Part shown: positions 7,745 through 17,479 of the stretch, piece after piece
Numbering within the stretch: the stretch's first letter is position 1
Layout of the letters: the number at the start of each line of letters is the position of its first letter
Source: Glutamicibacter sp. MNS18
GTDB taxonomy: Bacteria; Actinomycetota; Actinomycetes; Actinomycetales; Micrococcaceae
Direction of reading: 5' to 3'
NCBI RefSeq assembly: GCF_026107515.2
Contig: NZ_JAPCHW010000004.1
Span: 372,001 to 436,000 of the forward strand
DNA: 64,000 nt
Translations under genes and position numbers: made by a program
Notes under the pieces: generated by a model
What the model saw: only the letters and a program-made list of their open reading frames with translations
Databases searched by the model: none
What the model was told of the DNA's origin: nothing

Positions 7745-10645
7745 ATGGCTCCACGTACCCAATCCAAGGGCGCGAAGACTTCGGCTGCGCGTAAACCGCG
7801 CGGTTCTGGTTCCGCGACCAAGAAAAAGACTTCCCAGAATCCAGAGCACGAGCTGGCGCTGCCGCTGCGCCTCATCCTCGGATTCTGGATGGGCATTGCC
7901 CGGGTGATCGGTGGCGCCTTCCGCAAGATCGGCCGCAATGTGCGCCCGGACTACGAGGTTCGTCGCGACGGCACCGGGCTGTTCCTGACCCTGATCGCCG
8001 TGATCGTGGCGGTTGTCGAATGGTGGGGCCTGCGTGATGTGGGCTGGTTCGGCCGCGGGGTGCATGCGGTGGCCGGTGGATCGCTCGGGTTCATGGCCGT
8101 CCTGTTGCCGCCGATCCTGCTGATCGGCGCCGCCCGGCTCTTCCGCTACCCGGAGAACGATGCGGCGAACAACCGTATCGGCATCGGCCTGCTGGTCATG
8201 ACCCTGGCCGGGGCCTCCACCGCGAACCTGGTGGCCGGTGCCCCGAGCGTCGCGGCGGACTTCGACACCCTGTGGAGCGCCGGGGGGATGGCCGGAGCCA
8301 TCCTGGGTACCCCGATGGCGGCATTGATCTCGGTCCCCGGAGCCATGGCCGTGTTCATTTTCCTGCTGTTCATGTCCCTGCTGATCATCACCGCCACCCC
8401 GATCCTGCAGATCCCGGCGCGCGTGCGGGCCGGCTACAACAAACTGCTGGGGCAGGACCCCGCCGCCCCGCGCCCGCACCGGGTGCCCGAAACCCGGGAA
8501 CTGGACCCGAACTCCGAGGAGCACGACCAGTCCTACCTGTACGGTGAGGAAGAACCCGCCCCGGCACCGGCAGCCAAGAAGAAGCGTTCCTCATTCTTCA
8601 AGCCGCGGAACAAGAAGGCCACCGAGGTGTACGACGTGGACGGGGACGCGGAGACCGGTCATGTGGGGGATGTCGCCTATGACACCCCGGTGATTGCCGA
8701 TAATGATGCCACCGTTTCCCTGGACCAGATCGATGCGGATACGGCCCTGGCCATGGAGGCGGAGCCGGCCACCCAGGCCATGGCCCGGCCGGCCGCCGAC
8801 CCGAACGTCCCGCCGCCGGGGGTGAAACGCCCGACCAAGGCCGAAACCGAGATGGCCGCGATCATGGACGAAATCGGCCTGGGAAAGAACGAACCCGAGG
8901 CCGCCACCGATGCGATGAGCACGGTCGCCATGGACCGCACCAAGCCGGCGGCACCGCTGACCCCGATCCCAGCCCGCACCGAACAGCTGCAGTTATCCGG
9001 GGACATCACCTACACCCTGCCCACCGATGACTTCCTGCCCTCCGGACCGCCGGCCAAGGAACATTCCGAAGCCAATGACGCGGTGGTCGCCGCGCTGACC
9101 AACACGCTCACCCAGTTCAAGGTCGACGCCCAGGTCACCGGGTTCTCCCGCGGACCGACCGTGACCCGCTACGAGATCGAGCTGTCCCCGGGGACCAAGG
9201 TGGAAAAGGTCACCGCGCTATCCAAGAACATCTCCTACGCCGTGGCCTCCTCGGATGTGCGGATCCTCTCGCCGATTCCGGGCAAGAGCGCCATCGGCAT
9301 CGAGATCCCCAATACGGACAAGGAAATCGTGGCGCTCGGTGACGTGCTGCGTAGCCATAATGCCAAGAAGACCCAGCACCCGATGGTCATGGGGGTCGGC
9401 AAGGACGTGGAAGGCGGGTTCGTCGTGGCGAACCTGGCCAAGATGCCGCACCTGCTGGTGGCCGGTGCCACCGGTGCCGGTAAGTCCTCGTTCGTGAACT
9501 CGATGATCACCTCGATCCTGATGCGCTCCACCCCGGACGAGGTGCGTATGGTGATGGTCGACCCCAAGCGTGTGGAACTGACCGCCTACGAGGGCGTGCC
9601 GCACCTGATCACCCCGATCATCACCAACCCGAAGAAGGCCGCCGAGGCCCTGGCTTGGGTGGTGCGCGAAATGGACACGCGTTACGACGACCTGGCGAAC
9701 TTCGGGTTCAAGCACGTGGACGACTTCAACAAGGCGGTCAAGGCAGGCAAGGTGCAGGTGCCGGCCGGCTCCGAACGCGTCTTGCGCCCCTACCCGTACC
9801 TGCTGGTGATCGTGGATGAGCTGGCCGACCTGATGATGGTGGCCCCTCGCGATGTGGAAGATGCGATCGTACGCATCACCCAGCTGGCCCGTGCGGCCGG
9901 TATCCACCTGGTGCTGGCCACCCAGCGCCCATCGGTGGACGTGGTCACCGGCCTGATCAAGGCCAACGTGCCCTCGCGGATGGCCTTCGCCACCTCCTCG
10001 GTGACCGACTCCCGCGTGGTGCTGGACCAGCCCGGCGCAGAGAAGCTGCTGGGCCAGGGCGACGCGCTCTTCCTGCCGATGGGTTCCTCCAAGCCAATGC
10101 GTGTCCAGGGAGCCTGGGTCACCGAATCCGAGATCCAACGGGTGGTCAAGCACGTCAAGGAGCAACTGCAGCCCGAGTACCGCGATGACGTGGTGCCGGT
10201 GGCGGAAAAGAAGAAGATCGACGAGGACATCGGCGACGATCTGGACCTGCTGCTACAGGCCACCGAACTGGTTGTCACCAGCCAGTTCGGCTCCACCTCG
10301 ATGCTGCAGCGCAAGCTCCGGGTGGGTTTCGCCAAGGCCGGGCGCCTGATGGACCTGATGGAATCGCGCGGTGTCGTGGGTCCTTCCGAGGGCTCCAAGG
10401 CCCGCGATGTGCTGGTCAAACCCGATGACCTGCCGGCCGTGCTGGCCGCCATGCGCGGGGACGACGCGACCAGGCACCAGGCCAGCGCCGCTGAACAGGC
10501 ATTGGTTGATGAAGCCAACCACACCCATGCGGCACCGGTTGACCTGGTGGCCGAGGACCTTGAATCACGCGCCCAGGCCGTCGACTACTTCGACGGCGAC
10601 GATGATGACGCGGGCGAAGACGCCTGGAACCTGACAGGAAGATAG
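7745..10645 (+). CDS. ftsK: DNA translocase FtsK/SpoIIIE
   Basis: This septum-located DNA pump clears and decatenates chromosome ends during division. It has 966 residues: a basic N-terminus, four or five membrane helices (~70-215), a long acidic/proline-rich linker (~230-430), then the RecA-like motor with Walker [10 protein letters not shown] (~574) and Walker [16 protein letters not shown] winged-helix gamma domain follows ([20 protein letters not shown]), which recognises polar KOPS/SRS-type sequences. The C-terminus is acidic. It is followed closely by pgsA, as in other Micrococcaceae. Confidence 0.96.
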   Translation: MAPRTQSKGAKTSAARKPRGSGSATKKKTSQNPEHELALPLRLILGFWMGIARVIGGAFRKIGRNVRPDYEVRRDGTGLFLTLIAVIVAVVEWWGLRDVGWFGRGVHAVAGGSLGFMAVLLPPILLIGAARLFRYPENDAANNRIGIGLLVMTLAGASTANLVAGAPSVAADFDTLWSAGGMAGAILGTPMAALISVPGAMAVFIFLLFMSLLIITATPILQIPARVRAGYNKLLGQDPAAPRPHRVPETRELDPNSEEHDQSYLYGEEEPAPAPAAKKKRSSFFKPRNKKATEVYDVDGDAETGHVGDVAYDTPVIADNDATVSLDQIDADTALAMEAEPATQAMARPAADPNVPPPGVKRPTKAETEMAAIMDEIGLGKNEPEAATDAMSTVAMDRTKPAAPLTPIPARTEQLQLSGDITYTLPTDDFLPSGPPAKEHSEANDAVVAALTNTLTQFKVDAQVTGFSRGPTVTRYEIELSPGTKVEKVTALSKNISYAVASSDVRILSPIPGKSAIGIEIPNTDKEIVALGDVLRSHNAKKTQHPMVMGVGKDVEGGFVVANLAKMPHLLVAGATGAGKSSFVNSMITSILMRSTPDEVRMVMVDPKRVELTAYEGVPHLITPIITNPKKAAEALAWVVREMDTRYDDLANFGFKHVDDFNKAVKAGKVQVPAGSERVLRPYPYLLVIVDELADLMMVAPRDVEDAIVRITQLARAAGIHLVLATQRPSVDVVTGLIKANVPSRMAFATSSVTDSRVVLDQPGAEKLLGQGDALFLPMGSSKPMRVQGAWVTESEIQRVVKHVKEQLQPEYRDDVVPVAEKKKIDEDIGDDLDLLLQATELVVTSQFGSTSMLQRKLRVGFAKAGRLMDLMESRGVVGPSEGSKARDVLVKPDDLPAVLAAMRGDDATRHQASAAEQALVDEANHTHAAPVDLVAEDLESRAQAVDYFDGDDDDAGEDAWNLTGR

Positions 10646-10648
10646 TTG

Positions 10649-11251
10649 ATGACACATCCCGCCAGCGGCGAGCAACCGGTCCCGACCCTGAATATCGCCA
10701 ATGTGCTGACCACGCTGCGCATCATCATGGTGCCCTTCTTCGTCTGGGCACTGCTGGCGGACAACTCCGAGCAAGGCCTGTGGCGTTGGGTGGCCGTGGC
10801 GATCTTCGCCGTGGCCATGTATACCGACAAGCTCGACGGCGACCTGGCCCGCAACCGCGGGTTGATCACCAACTTCGGCAAGATCGCCGACCCGATCGCC
10901 GACAAGTTACTCACCGGCTCGGCCCTGGTGGTCTTCTCGATTATCGCCGAACTGCCCTGGTGGGTGACCATCACCATCCTTGTCCGCGAATGGGGCATCA
11001 CCCTGTTGCGCTTCGCGGTAATCCGCTACGGTGTGATTGCCGCGGATATGGGCGGAAAGATCAAGACCGTGTTGCAGGCCGCGGTCATCATCCTCTACCT
11101 GCTTCCGTTCACGCACACCATCGACTGGCTGCATACCGTGGCCTGGTACCTGATGCTGCTGACGGTCGCGGTGACGGTGCTGACCGGACTGGACTACATC
11201 TTCAAGGCCGCCAAGCTGGTACTTGCCGCAGGCCGCACCGCAAAGGAGTAA
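10649..11251 (+). CDS. pgsA: CDP-diacylglycerol-glycerol-3-phosphate 3-phosphatidyltransferase
   Basis: It makes phosphatidylglycerol phosphate from CDP-diacylglycerol and glycerol-3-phosphate in the membrane. The CDP-alcohol phosphotransferase motif D-x2-DG-x2-AR-x8-G-x3-D-x3-D is complete (Asp60, Asp63, Gly64, Ala67, Arg68, Gly77, Asp81, Asp85), with hydrophobic helices around it. It has 200 residues. I take the ATG with AGGAAG seven bases upstream. A TTG one codon earlier is possible. The gene lies between ftsK and cinA, as usual for this group. Confidence 0.93.
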   Translation: MTHPASGEQPVPTLNIANVLTTLRIIMVPFFVWALLADNSEQGLWRWVAVAIFAVAMYTDKLDGDLARNRGLITNFGKIADPIADKLLTGSALVVFSIIAELPWWVTITILVREWGITLLRFAVIRYGVIAADMGGKIKTVLQAAVIILYLLPFTHTIDWLHTVAWYLMLLTVAVTVLTGLDYIFKAAKLVLAAGRTAKE

Positions 11252-11255
11252 CCCG

Positions 11256-11741
11256 ATGCCCCGAGATCTCGCCGCCGAGGTAGTCCAGCGCGCAGTGGCC
11301 GCAGGTCGGCAACTGGCAACCGCCGAATCGTTGACCGCCGGACAGATCAGTGCGACGCTGGCCACCGTTCCCGGGGCTTCTGCGGTCCTGCGCGGGGCAG
11401 TGGTGAGCTACTCCTCGGAGGTCAAGGTCTCCCTGCTCGGGGTTCCCCGCGGGCTGCTGGAATCCAAAGGCTCCGTGGACCCCGAAGTCGCCCGACTCAT
11501 GGCCACCGGTGCGCGCCGGGCCTGCGGGGCGGATATCGCGGTCTCGGCTACCGGGGTGGCCGGACCTGCGGCCCATGATGGCAAATCGGTGGGCACCGTT
11601 TTCATCGGCTGGGCCAGCGCGGCCGGGTCCGGGGCGGTGGAACACCACTTCGTGGGGGACCGGGACAAGATCCGGGCACGGTCCACTCAGGCGGCTCTTC
11701 AACAGCTGCTTGTCATTCTGGACCAAGAAAATTCACAGTAA
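11256..11741 (+). CDS. CinA C-terminal family protein (nicotinamide-nucleotide amidase PncC type)
   Basis: This stand-alone CinA C-terminal domain of 161 residues has the diagnostic motifs ATAESLTAGQISATLATVPG near the N-terminus and SATGVAGPA with a conserved GTVFIGW strand. Members deamidate nicotinamide mononucleotide in pyridine nucleotide salvage. The N-terminal molybdopterin-binding-like half of long CinA proteins is absent. AAGGAG lies seven bases before the ATG, overlapping the end of pgsA. It forms an operon with pgsA and perhaps ftsK. Confidence 0.9.
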   Translation: MPRDLAAEVVQRAVAAGRQLATAESLTAGQISATLATVPGASAVLRGAVVSYSSEVKVSLLGVPRGLLESKGSVDPEVARLMATGARRACGADIAVSATGVAGPAAHDGKSVGTVFIGWASAAGSGAVEHHFVGDRDKIRARSTQAALQQLLVILDQENSQ

Positions 11742-12043
11742 GGCCCGTCATACTTGGTTATCGGAACACATAACGCAACAGTTCCGATTAATTGCCTGAT
11801 GATGTGGCTTTCGTCGCATTCGATTGATTAGGGTAAAGGTACCGGGAACAAAATCCCGACCGGCACCGTTGAACAAGATGTCGGGTCAACAACTTGACCC
11901 GGGTCTGGAAAAGACCAATTATGAGGACCCCAGGAGCAGAGGCTACACACATGGTTAAGCAACCCGTAACGGTCAATGGAGTTGTCCGTTGGCGCGACAT
12001 GGGCCAACCAGCCGAAGTCCAGCGCGAGAAGGAGGAGCACAAA
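11742..12043. other. Intergenic region upstream of clgR
   Basis: About 300 bases with lower GC than the flanks. It contains a TTGACC/AATTAT promoter candidate and a CGGGTCAA palindrome (both listed separately). The clgR reading frame can be extended back to an ATG at 11951 (beginning [11 protein letters not shown]), but that start lacks a well-placed ribosome-binding site. No other gene is evident. Confidence 0.4.
11882..11922 (+). promoter_or_regulatory. clgR promoter with overlapping palindrome
   Basis: TTGACC (11894-11899) and AATTAT (11917-11922) are 17 bases apart. The palindrome CGGGTCAA-caac-TTGACCCG (11882-11901) contains the -35 element, making it a candidate operator. Transcription would start near 11930, giving a leader of about 115 bases if translation starts at 12044. 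Confidence 0.45.
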
Positions 12044-12379
12044 ATGGTAGTACTCCGTCACGAAATCGGCGATGTCCTCCGTGATATCCGCCAGCGCCAG
12101 GGCCGCACCCTACGCGAGGTTTCGCACAGCGCCCGTGTCTCCCTTGGCTATCTCTCGGAAGTCGAACGCGGCCAGAAGGAAGCATCCAGCGAGTTGCTCT
12201 CTTCGATCTGCGTGGCTTTGGAGGTCCCGCTGTCATTGATGTTGCGTGAGGTTTCCGATCGCATCGCCCTGGCTGAGGGAATCGCCATCCCGGACACCAT
12301 TCCATCCGAGCTGTCCAGCGAGTTCGGTACCGAGTTGCCCGAGCGCTTCAACAAGCCTTTGGCTTCGGCATCCAGCTAG
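12044..12379 (+). CDS. clgR: XRE-family regulator ClgR (protease gene activator)
   Basis: This 111-residue protein has a helix-turn-helix ([28 protein letters not shown] region, ~30-55) nearly identical in pattern to ClgR, the actinobacterial activator of clpP/clpC protease and other stress genes. I chose the ATG preceded by AAGGAGG at eight bases. Upstream in-frame starts would add ~31 residues, some of which resemble sequence seen in Arthrobacter annotations. The position between cinA and recA matches other actinobacteria. Autoregulation is possible through the palindrome in its promoter. Confidence 0.9.
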   Translation: MVVLRHEIGDVLRDIRQRQGRTLREVSHSARVSLGYLSEVERGQKEASSELLSSICVALEVPLSLMLREVSDRIALAEGIAIPDTIPSELSSEFGTELPERFNKPLASASS

Positions 12380-12406
12380 GACCCCAACTACTTCGAATCA
12401 TCCCAG

Positions 12407-12432
12407 GACTCCCGCCACAAGGCGGGGGTTCT
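12407..12432 (+). terminator. Terminator hairpin after clgR
   Basis: Stem CCCGCC/GGCGGG with loop ACAA, extended by G-U pairs, lies ~30 bases after the clgR stop and just upstream of the DUF3046 gene. Confidence 0.6.
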
Positions 12433-12458
12433 GCGGTGTTTAATGGGAGAATGGCAAG

Positions 12459-12680
12459 GTGCGATTGAGCGATTTTTGGCGGAACATGGATCATGAATTC
12501 GGCCCACGGTATTCACGGGTGCTGGCCGATACGCTGGCGCTGTCCGAATTCAACTCCCTGAATGCCACCGAAGCACTGGATCGAGGAGTGCCGCCCCGTG
12601 ATGTCTGGCAGGCAGTCTGCAGGGCGCAGGATGTGCCGCCGGAGCGGTGGCTGGGACCGGATATCGAAATCAAGGAATAA
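12459..12680 (+). CDS. DUF3046 family protein
   Basis: This small soluble protein of 73 residues begins RLSDFWRNMDHEFGP and carries the DVWQAVCRAQDVPPERW segment typical of DUF3046, a family found in actinobacteria immediately upstream of recA. Its function is unknown. It starts with GTG; AAGG directly abuts the start, too close for a normal ribosome-binding site. It is separated from recA by the LexA-controlled promoter region, so it is probably transcribed independently. Confidence 0.85.
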   Translation: MRLSDFWRNMDHEFGPRYSRVLADTLALSEFNSLNATEALDRGVPPRDVWQAVCRAQDVPPERWLGPDIEIKE

Positions 12681-12708
12681 GTTCCCGGCGTGTTCGAAGC
12701 CAATGACA

Positions 12709-12737
12709 TTGCATTCGAATACCTGTTCGGATAGCGT
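12709..12737 (+). promoter_or_regulatory. recA promoter with LexA (SOS) box in the spacer
   Basis: TTGCAT (12709-12714) and TAGCGT (12732-12737) are 17 bases apart. The 16-base SOS-like sequence TCGAATACCTGTTCGG fills 12715-12730 between them. It matches the actinobacterial LexA consensus TCGAAC-N4-GTTCGA in 10 of 12 defined positions. LexA bound there would block RNA polymerase directly. Confidence 0.7.
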
Positions 12738-12885
12738 AGTTCTCGTGCACATAGCGAGGCACGCGAAGTTTTCCACTTTTGGATCCATCGAATCCAAAAT
12801 GTCGGAGTGCCGTCGTACTGTCGAGGGCAGTAAGACGAATATCGATAGGCATACACCACGTAGCCACGACGACTAAAGGTGAACC

Positions 12886-13938
12886 ATGGCAGCAAAGAAT
12901 GATCGCGAAAAGGCGCTCGAATCCGTCCTAGGCCAGATTGACAAGCAATTCGGCAAGGGTTCGGTTATGCGTTTGGGTGATGACACCCGTGCGCCTATTG
13001 AAGCCATCCCCACCGGTTCGGTCGCCTTGGACGTGGCGCTGGGCATTGGTGGACTGCCGCGTGGCCGCGTGGTGGAGATCTATGGTCCGGAATCCTCGGG
13101 TAAGACCACCGTGGCCCTGCACGCTGTTGCCAGCGCGCAGCGCGCCGGTGGCATTGCGGCCTTCATCGACGCGGAGCACGCACTGGATCCGGAATACGCC
13201 AAGAAGCTCGGCGTGGATACCGATGCACTGCTGGTTTCCCAGCCGGACACCGGTGAGCAGGCGCTGGAAATCATGGACATGCTGGTTGGTTCCGGCGCCC
13301 TGGACATCATTGTCATCGACTCGGTGGCGGCGTTGGTCCCACGCGCCGAAATCGAAGGCGAAATGGGCGATAGCCACGTGGGCCTGCAGGCCCGACTCAT
13401 GTCCCAGGCACTGCGTAAGATCACCGGCCGGCTCTCGGCGTCGAAGACCACCGCCATCTTCATCAACCAGTTGCGTGAAAAGATCGGCGTGTTCTTCGGC
13501 AGCCCGGAAACCACCACCGGTGGTAAGGCGCTGAAGTTCTATGCCTCGGTGCGCTTGGATATCCGGCGTATCGAAACTCTGAAGGAGGGCGCCAACCCGG
13601 TGGGTAACCGCACCCGCGTGAAGGTTGTCAAGAACAAGATGGCTCCGCCTTTCAAGCAGGCGGAATTCGACATCCTCTATGGGGTGGGTATTTCCCGCGA
13701 GGGCAGCCTGATCGACATGGGTGTCGAGCACGGACTGGTCAAGAAGTCCGGGGCCTGGTTCACCTATGACGGCGACCAGTTGGGCCAGGGCAAGGAGAAT
13801 GCCCGTCGTTTCCTGAAGGACAACCCGGATCTGGCCAATGAGCTGGAGCTGCAGATCAAGCAGAAGCTGGGCATCGTTGAAATGCCCGAGGTTGAGGCGG
13901 ACGACACCGAGGGTCTGCGCGTCGTCGAAGGCGAGTAA
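12886..13938 (+). CDS. recA: Recombinase RecA
   Basis: This 350-residue strand-exchange protein also acts as coprotease for LexA self-cleavage. It shows Walker [10 protein letters not shown] (67-75), [10 protein letters not shown], the Walker B region [22 protein letters not shown] and loop L2 around [22 protein letters not shown]. No intein is present. An AAAGGTG sequence precedes the ATG. recX follows after two bases, and a LexA box lies in the promoter, so recA and recX form an SOS operon. Confidence 0.98.
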   Translation: MAAKNDREKALESVLGQIDKQFGKGSVMRLGDDTRAPIEAIPTGSVALDVALGIGGLPRGRVVEIYGPESSGKTTVALHAVASAQRAGGIAAFIDAEHALDPEYAKKLGVDTDALLVSQPDTGEQALEIMDMLVGSGALDIIVIDSVAALVPRAEIEGEMGDSHVGLQARLMSQALRKITGRLSASKTTAIFINQLREKIGVFFGSPETTTGGKALKFYASVRLDIRRIETLKEGANPVGNRTRVKVVKNKMAPPFKQAEFDILYGVGISREGSLIDMGVEHGLVKKSGAWFTYDGDQLGQGKENARRFLKDNPDLANELELQIKQKLGIVEMPEVEADDTEGLRVVEGE

Positions 13939-13940
13939 CA

Positions 13941-14798
13941 GTGCCCCCACGCAGTCCACACGGCGCCAGGTCCGGAAGGAATTCCGGACCCGGCGCCGAG
14001 CGCGTATCCGCAGAGTTCTACGGTGATCCGGATGAAATGCCGGACTGGGCGAAACCGGAGTCGGAGGACCGCGAAGGGACAGCGACCGCCGAACCGCACC
14101 GAGCGCGGAGAAGCCCGTCAGTGCAACATCGAGGTACGCTATCCGCCCCCGAGCCGGCGACCGCGCAGGATACTGCACCGCCAACGGTCGAGGACCTGCG
14201 CGCCTCCATGCAGCAGATCCTTGAAACCCCCGCGACGAAACGCAAACCCGAGAGGAAACGTGCGGCGAAACGGCCGAGCAAGGCCGAACGGGTTGCGGCC
14301 GAGACTGAAGAGCTGGATGAAGACCAGTGGCGTGAAAAGGCCCGTGGAATCCTGCTTCGCCAGTTGACCGCGAGCGACAAATCCGCCAAGCAGCTCAAGG
14401 ACAAGTTGCTTGAGAAGGAATGCCCGGAAGACATTGCCGAGGAAGTCATTCAACGATTCATCGACGTGGATCTGGTCGATGATGAGAAGTTCGCCAATGC
14501 CTGGGTGCGTGCCCGTACCCGCACCCGCGGTTTAGCCCGGGGAGCGCTGAAGCACGAACTGCGATCCAAGGGCATCGACGATGAGATCGCCCAAATGGCC
14601 CTGGATCAGGTCGATGACCAGGACGAGGAAGAACGCGCCCGTGAACTGGTCCGGGCTAAGCTACGCCCGGAATCCATGGGGCTGGATCGTGACAAGGCGC
14701 TACGCCGGCTGGTCGGCATGCTCGGACGCAAGGGCTATAACGGATCACTGGCCTTTAAGGTTGCCCGCGAGGAATGGGACGCCCGGTTCCGGGAATGA
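13941..14798 (+). CDS. recX: Regulatory protein RecX
   Basis: RecX binds RecA filaments and limits their activity. At 285 residues it is longer than the typical ~160-200, because of a ~125-residue basic, proline/alanine-rich and probably disordered N-terminal extension. The three-helix RecX repeats begin near ARGILLRQLTASDKSAKQL and include the hallmark FIDVDLVDDEKFANAWV. The GTG start lies two bases after the recA stop, implying translation coupled to recA. Confidence 0.93.
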   Translation: MPPRSPHGARSGRNSGPGAERVSAEFYGDPDEMPDWAKPESEDREGTATAEPHRARRSPSVQHRGTLSAPEPATAQDTAPPTVEDLRASMQQILETPATKRKPERKRAAKRPSKAERVAAETEELDEDQWREKARGILLRQLTASDKSAKQLKDKLLEKECPEDIAEEVIQRFIDVDLVDDEKFANAWVRARTRTRGLARGALKHELRSKGIDDEIAQMALDQVDDQDEEERARELVRAKLRPESMGLDRDKALRRLVGMLGRKGYNGSLAFKVAREEWDARFRE

Positions 14799-15000
14799 CG
14801 TCCCCAGCAGCAAATACCCGGAGAGAGCGGCCAGCGCAGGTGTCCTGGCGGGTAGGAGCTCAGTGCCATTGCCACCATGGGCGATGACCATAAACGGGCG
14901 CCTGGAGCTTTTTCCTCACCATATGCAAAAGCGAACGCAGGAAGCGGCTAGTCCTTCCCGTCCTAGGCATGCCTTCGTTTCGGCAACCCCGAATTTTCGG

Positions 15001-15012
15001 TAATCTGGAGGG
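15001..15012 (+). promoter_or_regulatory. -10 element for leaderless miaB transcript
   Basis: TAATCT is followed by six bases (GGAGGG) and the GTG start. The G-rich bases abut the start codon too closely for a conventional Shine-Dalgarno contact, so initiation on a leaderless message is the better reading. Confidence 0.45.
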
Positions 15013-16542
15013 GTGACTGAGCTAGCGTCGAAGACCCCAACCGATCCCGAAAACGTGCAGCGTACCTACGAGGTACGCACCTTCGGGTGCCAGATGAACG
15101 TGCATGATTCCGAACGTCTATCCGGTTTGCTGGAGGATGCCGGACTGAGCCGCAAAGCGGAGCAGGCTGGCAGTGAAGTGGCCGATGTGGTGGTCTTCAA
15201 TACCTGCGCAGTGCGCGAAAACGCGGATAACAAGCTTTACGGGAATCTTGGCATCCTCAAGGCGGTGAAAGCCGAACGTCCCGGGATGCAGATCGCCGTG
15301 GGCGGGTGCCTGGCCCAGAAGGACCGAGACACCATCATCAAGAAGGCGCCCTGGGTGGATGTGGTGTTCGGAACCCACAATATCGGTTCGCTGCCGACCT
15401 TGCTGGCCCGCTCGGCCCACAACCAGCAAGCCGAGCTGGAGATCCTTGAATCACTGGATGTCTTTCCATCAACCTTGCCTACCCGTCGCGAATCCGTATA
15501 CGCCGGGTGGGTGTCGATTTCGGTGGGTTGCAACAACACCTGTACGTTCTGCATTGTTCCGTCGTTGCGGGGCAAGGAACGGGACCGTCGTCCCGGGGAG
15601 ATCCTGGCCGAGATCCAGGCGCTGGTTGATGATGGGGCAATCGAGGTCACCTTACTGGGACAAAACGTGAACTCCTACGGGGTGGAGTTCGGTGATCGGC
15701 TGGCCTTCGGCAAGTTGTTGCGGGCCTGCGGGGACATCGAGGGACTGGAACGCGTTCGGTTCACCAGCCCCCACCCGGCCGCCTTTACCGATGATGTCAT
15801 CGACGCCATGGCCGAAACACCGAACGTCATGCCGCAGCTGCATATGCCGCTGCAGTCCGGCTCGGACAAGATGCTCAAGGACATGCGGCGTTCCTACCGG
15901 TCCAAGAAGTTCCTGGGCATCCTGGACAAGGTACGTGAGCGCATCCCCCATGCAGCCATCACCACCGACATCATCGTAGGCTTCCCCGGGGAAACCGAAG
16001 AGGACTTCCAGGCGACCCTTGATGTCGTGGAAGTTTCCCGTTTCTCCTCGGCCTACACCTTCCAGTACTCCAAACGCCCGGGGACCCCGGCGGCCACCAT
16101 GGAGAACCAGTTGCCCAAGGCCGTGGTGCAGGAACGCTATGAGCGCCTGACCGCCTTGCAGGACCGGATCGCCAAGGAGGAGAACGCCAAGCAGCTGGGG
16201 CGCACCGTAGAGGTCATGGTCACCGAGCAGTCCGGCCGCAAGGCGGAAGAGACCCACCGTCTGGCCGGTCGGGCCCGGGACCAGCGGCTGGTGCATTTCT
16301 CGGTTCCCGAGGGCGCCGAAACCCCTCGACCCGGTGACTTGGTCACCCTGCCGATCACCGAAGTGGCAGCCTTCCATCTGGTTTCCGATCCCAGTGCGCA
16401 GCAGTATGCGCTGCGCCGCTCACGGGCCGGGGACGCCTGGGACCGGTCCCAGGCCGAAAGCTGTGGGGTGCCGAGCACCGGTAACAGCAGCGCCGTGGGC
16501 AAGACCAACCTGGGTATGCCGACGCTGAAGGTGCGCAGCTAA
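15013..16542 (+). CDS. miaB: tRNA-2-methylthio-N6-dimethylallyladenosine synthase MiaB
   Basis: This radical-SAM methylthiotransferase modifies A37 of tRNAs reading UNN codons. The N-terminal UPF0004 domain holds cluster cysteines Cys26 (FGCQMN), Cys65 (NTCAVRENA) and Cys99 (GGCLAQ). The radical-SAM motif CNNTCTFC gives Cys173, Cys177 and Cys180, and a C-terminal TRAM domain is present. At 509 residues it has a normal length with a short extra tail. miaA, which makes its substrate, follows after four bases. Confidence 0.96.
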   Translation: MTELASKTPTDPENVQRTYEVRTFGCQMNVHDSERLSGLLEDAGLSRKAEQAGSEVADVVVFNTCAVRENADNKLYGNLGILKAVKAERPGMQIAVGGCLAQKDRDTIIKKAPWVDVVFGTHNIGSLPTLLARSAHNQQAELEILESLDVFPSTLPTRRESVYAGWVSISVGCNNTCTFCIVPSLRGKERDRRPGEILAEIQALVDDGAIEVTLLGQNVNSYGVEFGDRLAFGKLLRACGDIEGLERVRFTSPHPAAFTDDVIDAMAETPNVMPQLHMPLQSGSDKMLKDMRRSYRSKKFLGILDKVRERIPHAAITTDIIVGFPGETEEDFQATLDVVEVSRFSSAYTFQYSKRPGTPAATMENQLPKAVVQERYERLTALQDRIAKEENAKQLGRTVEVMVTEQSGRKAEETHRLAGRARDQRLVHFSVPEGAETPRPGDLVTLPITEVAAFHLVSDPSAQQYALRRSRAGDAWDRSQAESCGVPSTGNSSAVGKTNLGMPTLKVRS

Positions 16543-16546
16543 GTCC

Positions 16547-17467
16547 ATGGAGCCCTCGAAACTGCCGCTGATCGCAGTGGTTGGGCCCACCGGCACCGGA
16601 AAATCCGACCTGGCGATCGCCCTGGCCCGGACGCTGGACGGGGAAATCGTTAACTCCGACGCGTTGCAGTTCTATCGGGGCATGGACATCGGCACCGCCA
16701 AACTTGCGCCGGAAGAACGCGGCGGCATCGACCACCACTTGCTGGACATCATGGAGGTGACCGAGGAGGCCTCGGTCGCGCAGTTCCAGACCCAGGCGCG
16801 GACCTGCTTCGAACAGATCAGGTCCCGCGGCAGGGTACCGGTGCTGGTGGGAGGGTCCGGACTGTATGTGCGTGCCGCCCTGGACATCATCGACTTCCCG
16901 CCCACCGACCCGGCCGTACGGCAACGGCTCGAAGCCGAGGTTGAACGGCATGGCGAAGCGCCGCTACGGTCGCGGCTGGCCGCAGTCGACCCCATCTCCG
17001 CGGGCCGGAAACTGGATTTGCGCCGGACCATTCGTGCAGTGGAAGTGTACGAGATCTCCGGCAGGGCCTTCAGCTCCTTCATGCCCGAACGCCGGTACTT
17101 CCAGCCGGCCATCCAAATCGGATTGAACCTGGACCGCACGTTATTGCACGGGCGCTTGGCGGCCCGGGTGCACCGGATGGATGAACAGGGCCTGGAAACC
17201 GAGGTGCGGGGACTGATCCCCGCAGGACTGCGTACCGGCAGGACCTCATCAAGGGCCATCGGCTACCAGCAATACCTGGATTTCATCGACGGGAAACTGA
17301 CCCGGGAATCGGCTATTGAAGCCACGGTCATCGCCACCCGCAAGTTCGCCCGACGCCAGATTACGTGGTTCACCGCAGATGACAGAGTCACTTGGCTGGA
17401 CCCCACCGAAGATGGAATCATTGACCGCGCGCTGGAACATATCCAGCAGGGAACCATCCACAGCTAA
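16547..17467 (+). CDS. miaA: tRNA dimethylallyltransferase
   Basis: It transfers dimethylallyl from DMAPP to A37 of tRNA, the step before MiaB. It has 306 residues with P-loop GPTGTGKSD (11-19), the conserved [16 protein letters not shown] substrate loop, and the C-terminal [11 protein letters not shown] motif. It follows miaB after four bases with no strong ribosome-binding site, so translational coupling is likely. dapF follows on the same strand. Confidence 0.96.
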   Translation: MEPSKLPLIAVVGPTGTGKSDLAIALARTLDGEIVNSDALQFYRGMDIGTAKLAPEERGGIDHHLLDIMEVTEEASVAQFQTQARTCFEQIRSRGRVPVLVGGSGLYVRAALDIIDFPPTDPAVRQRLEAEVERHGEAPLRSRLAAVDPISAGRKLDLRRTIRAVEVYEISGRAFSSFMPERRYFQPAIQIGLNLDRTLLHGRLAARVHRMDEQGLETEVRGLIPAGLRTGRTSSRAIGYQQYLDFIDGKLTRESAIEATVIATRKFARRQITWFTADDRVTWLDPTEDGIIDRALEHIQQGTIHS

Positions 17468-17479
17468 GGACAGAACCGC

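Noticed and set aside
11894-12043. ClgR starting 31 or more codons earlier
   Set aside because: The upstream ATG at 11951 lacks a properly spaced ribosome-binding site, whereas AAGGAGG stands eight bases before 12044. Part of the extension could still be translated.
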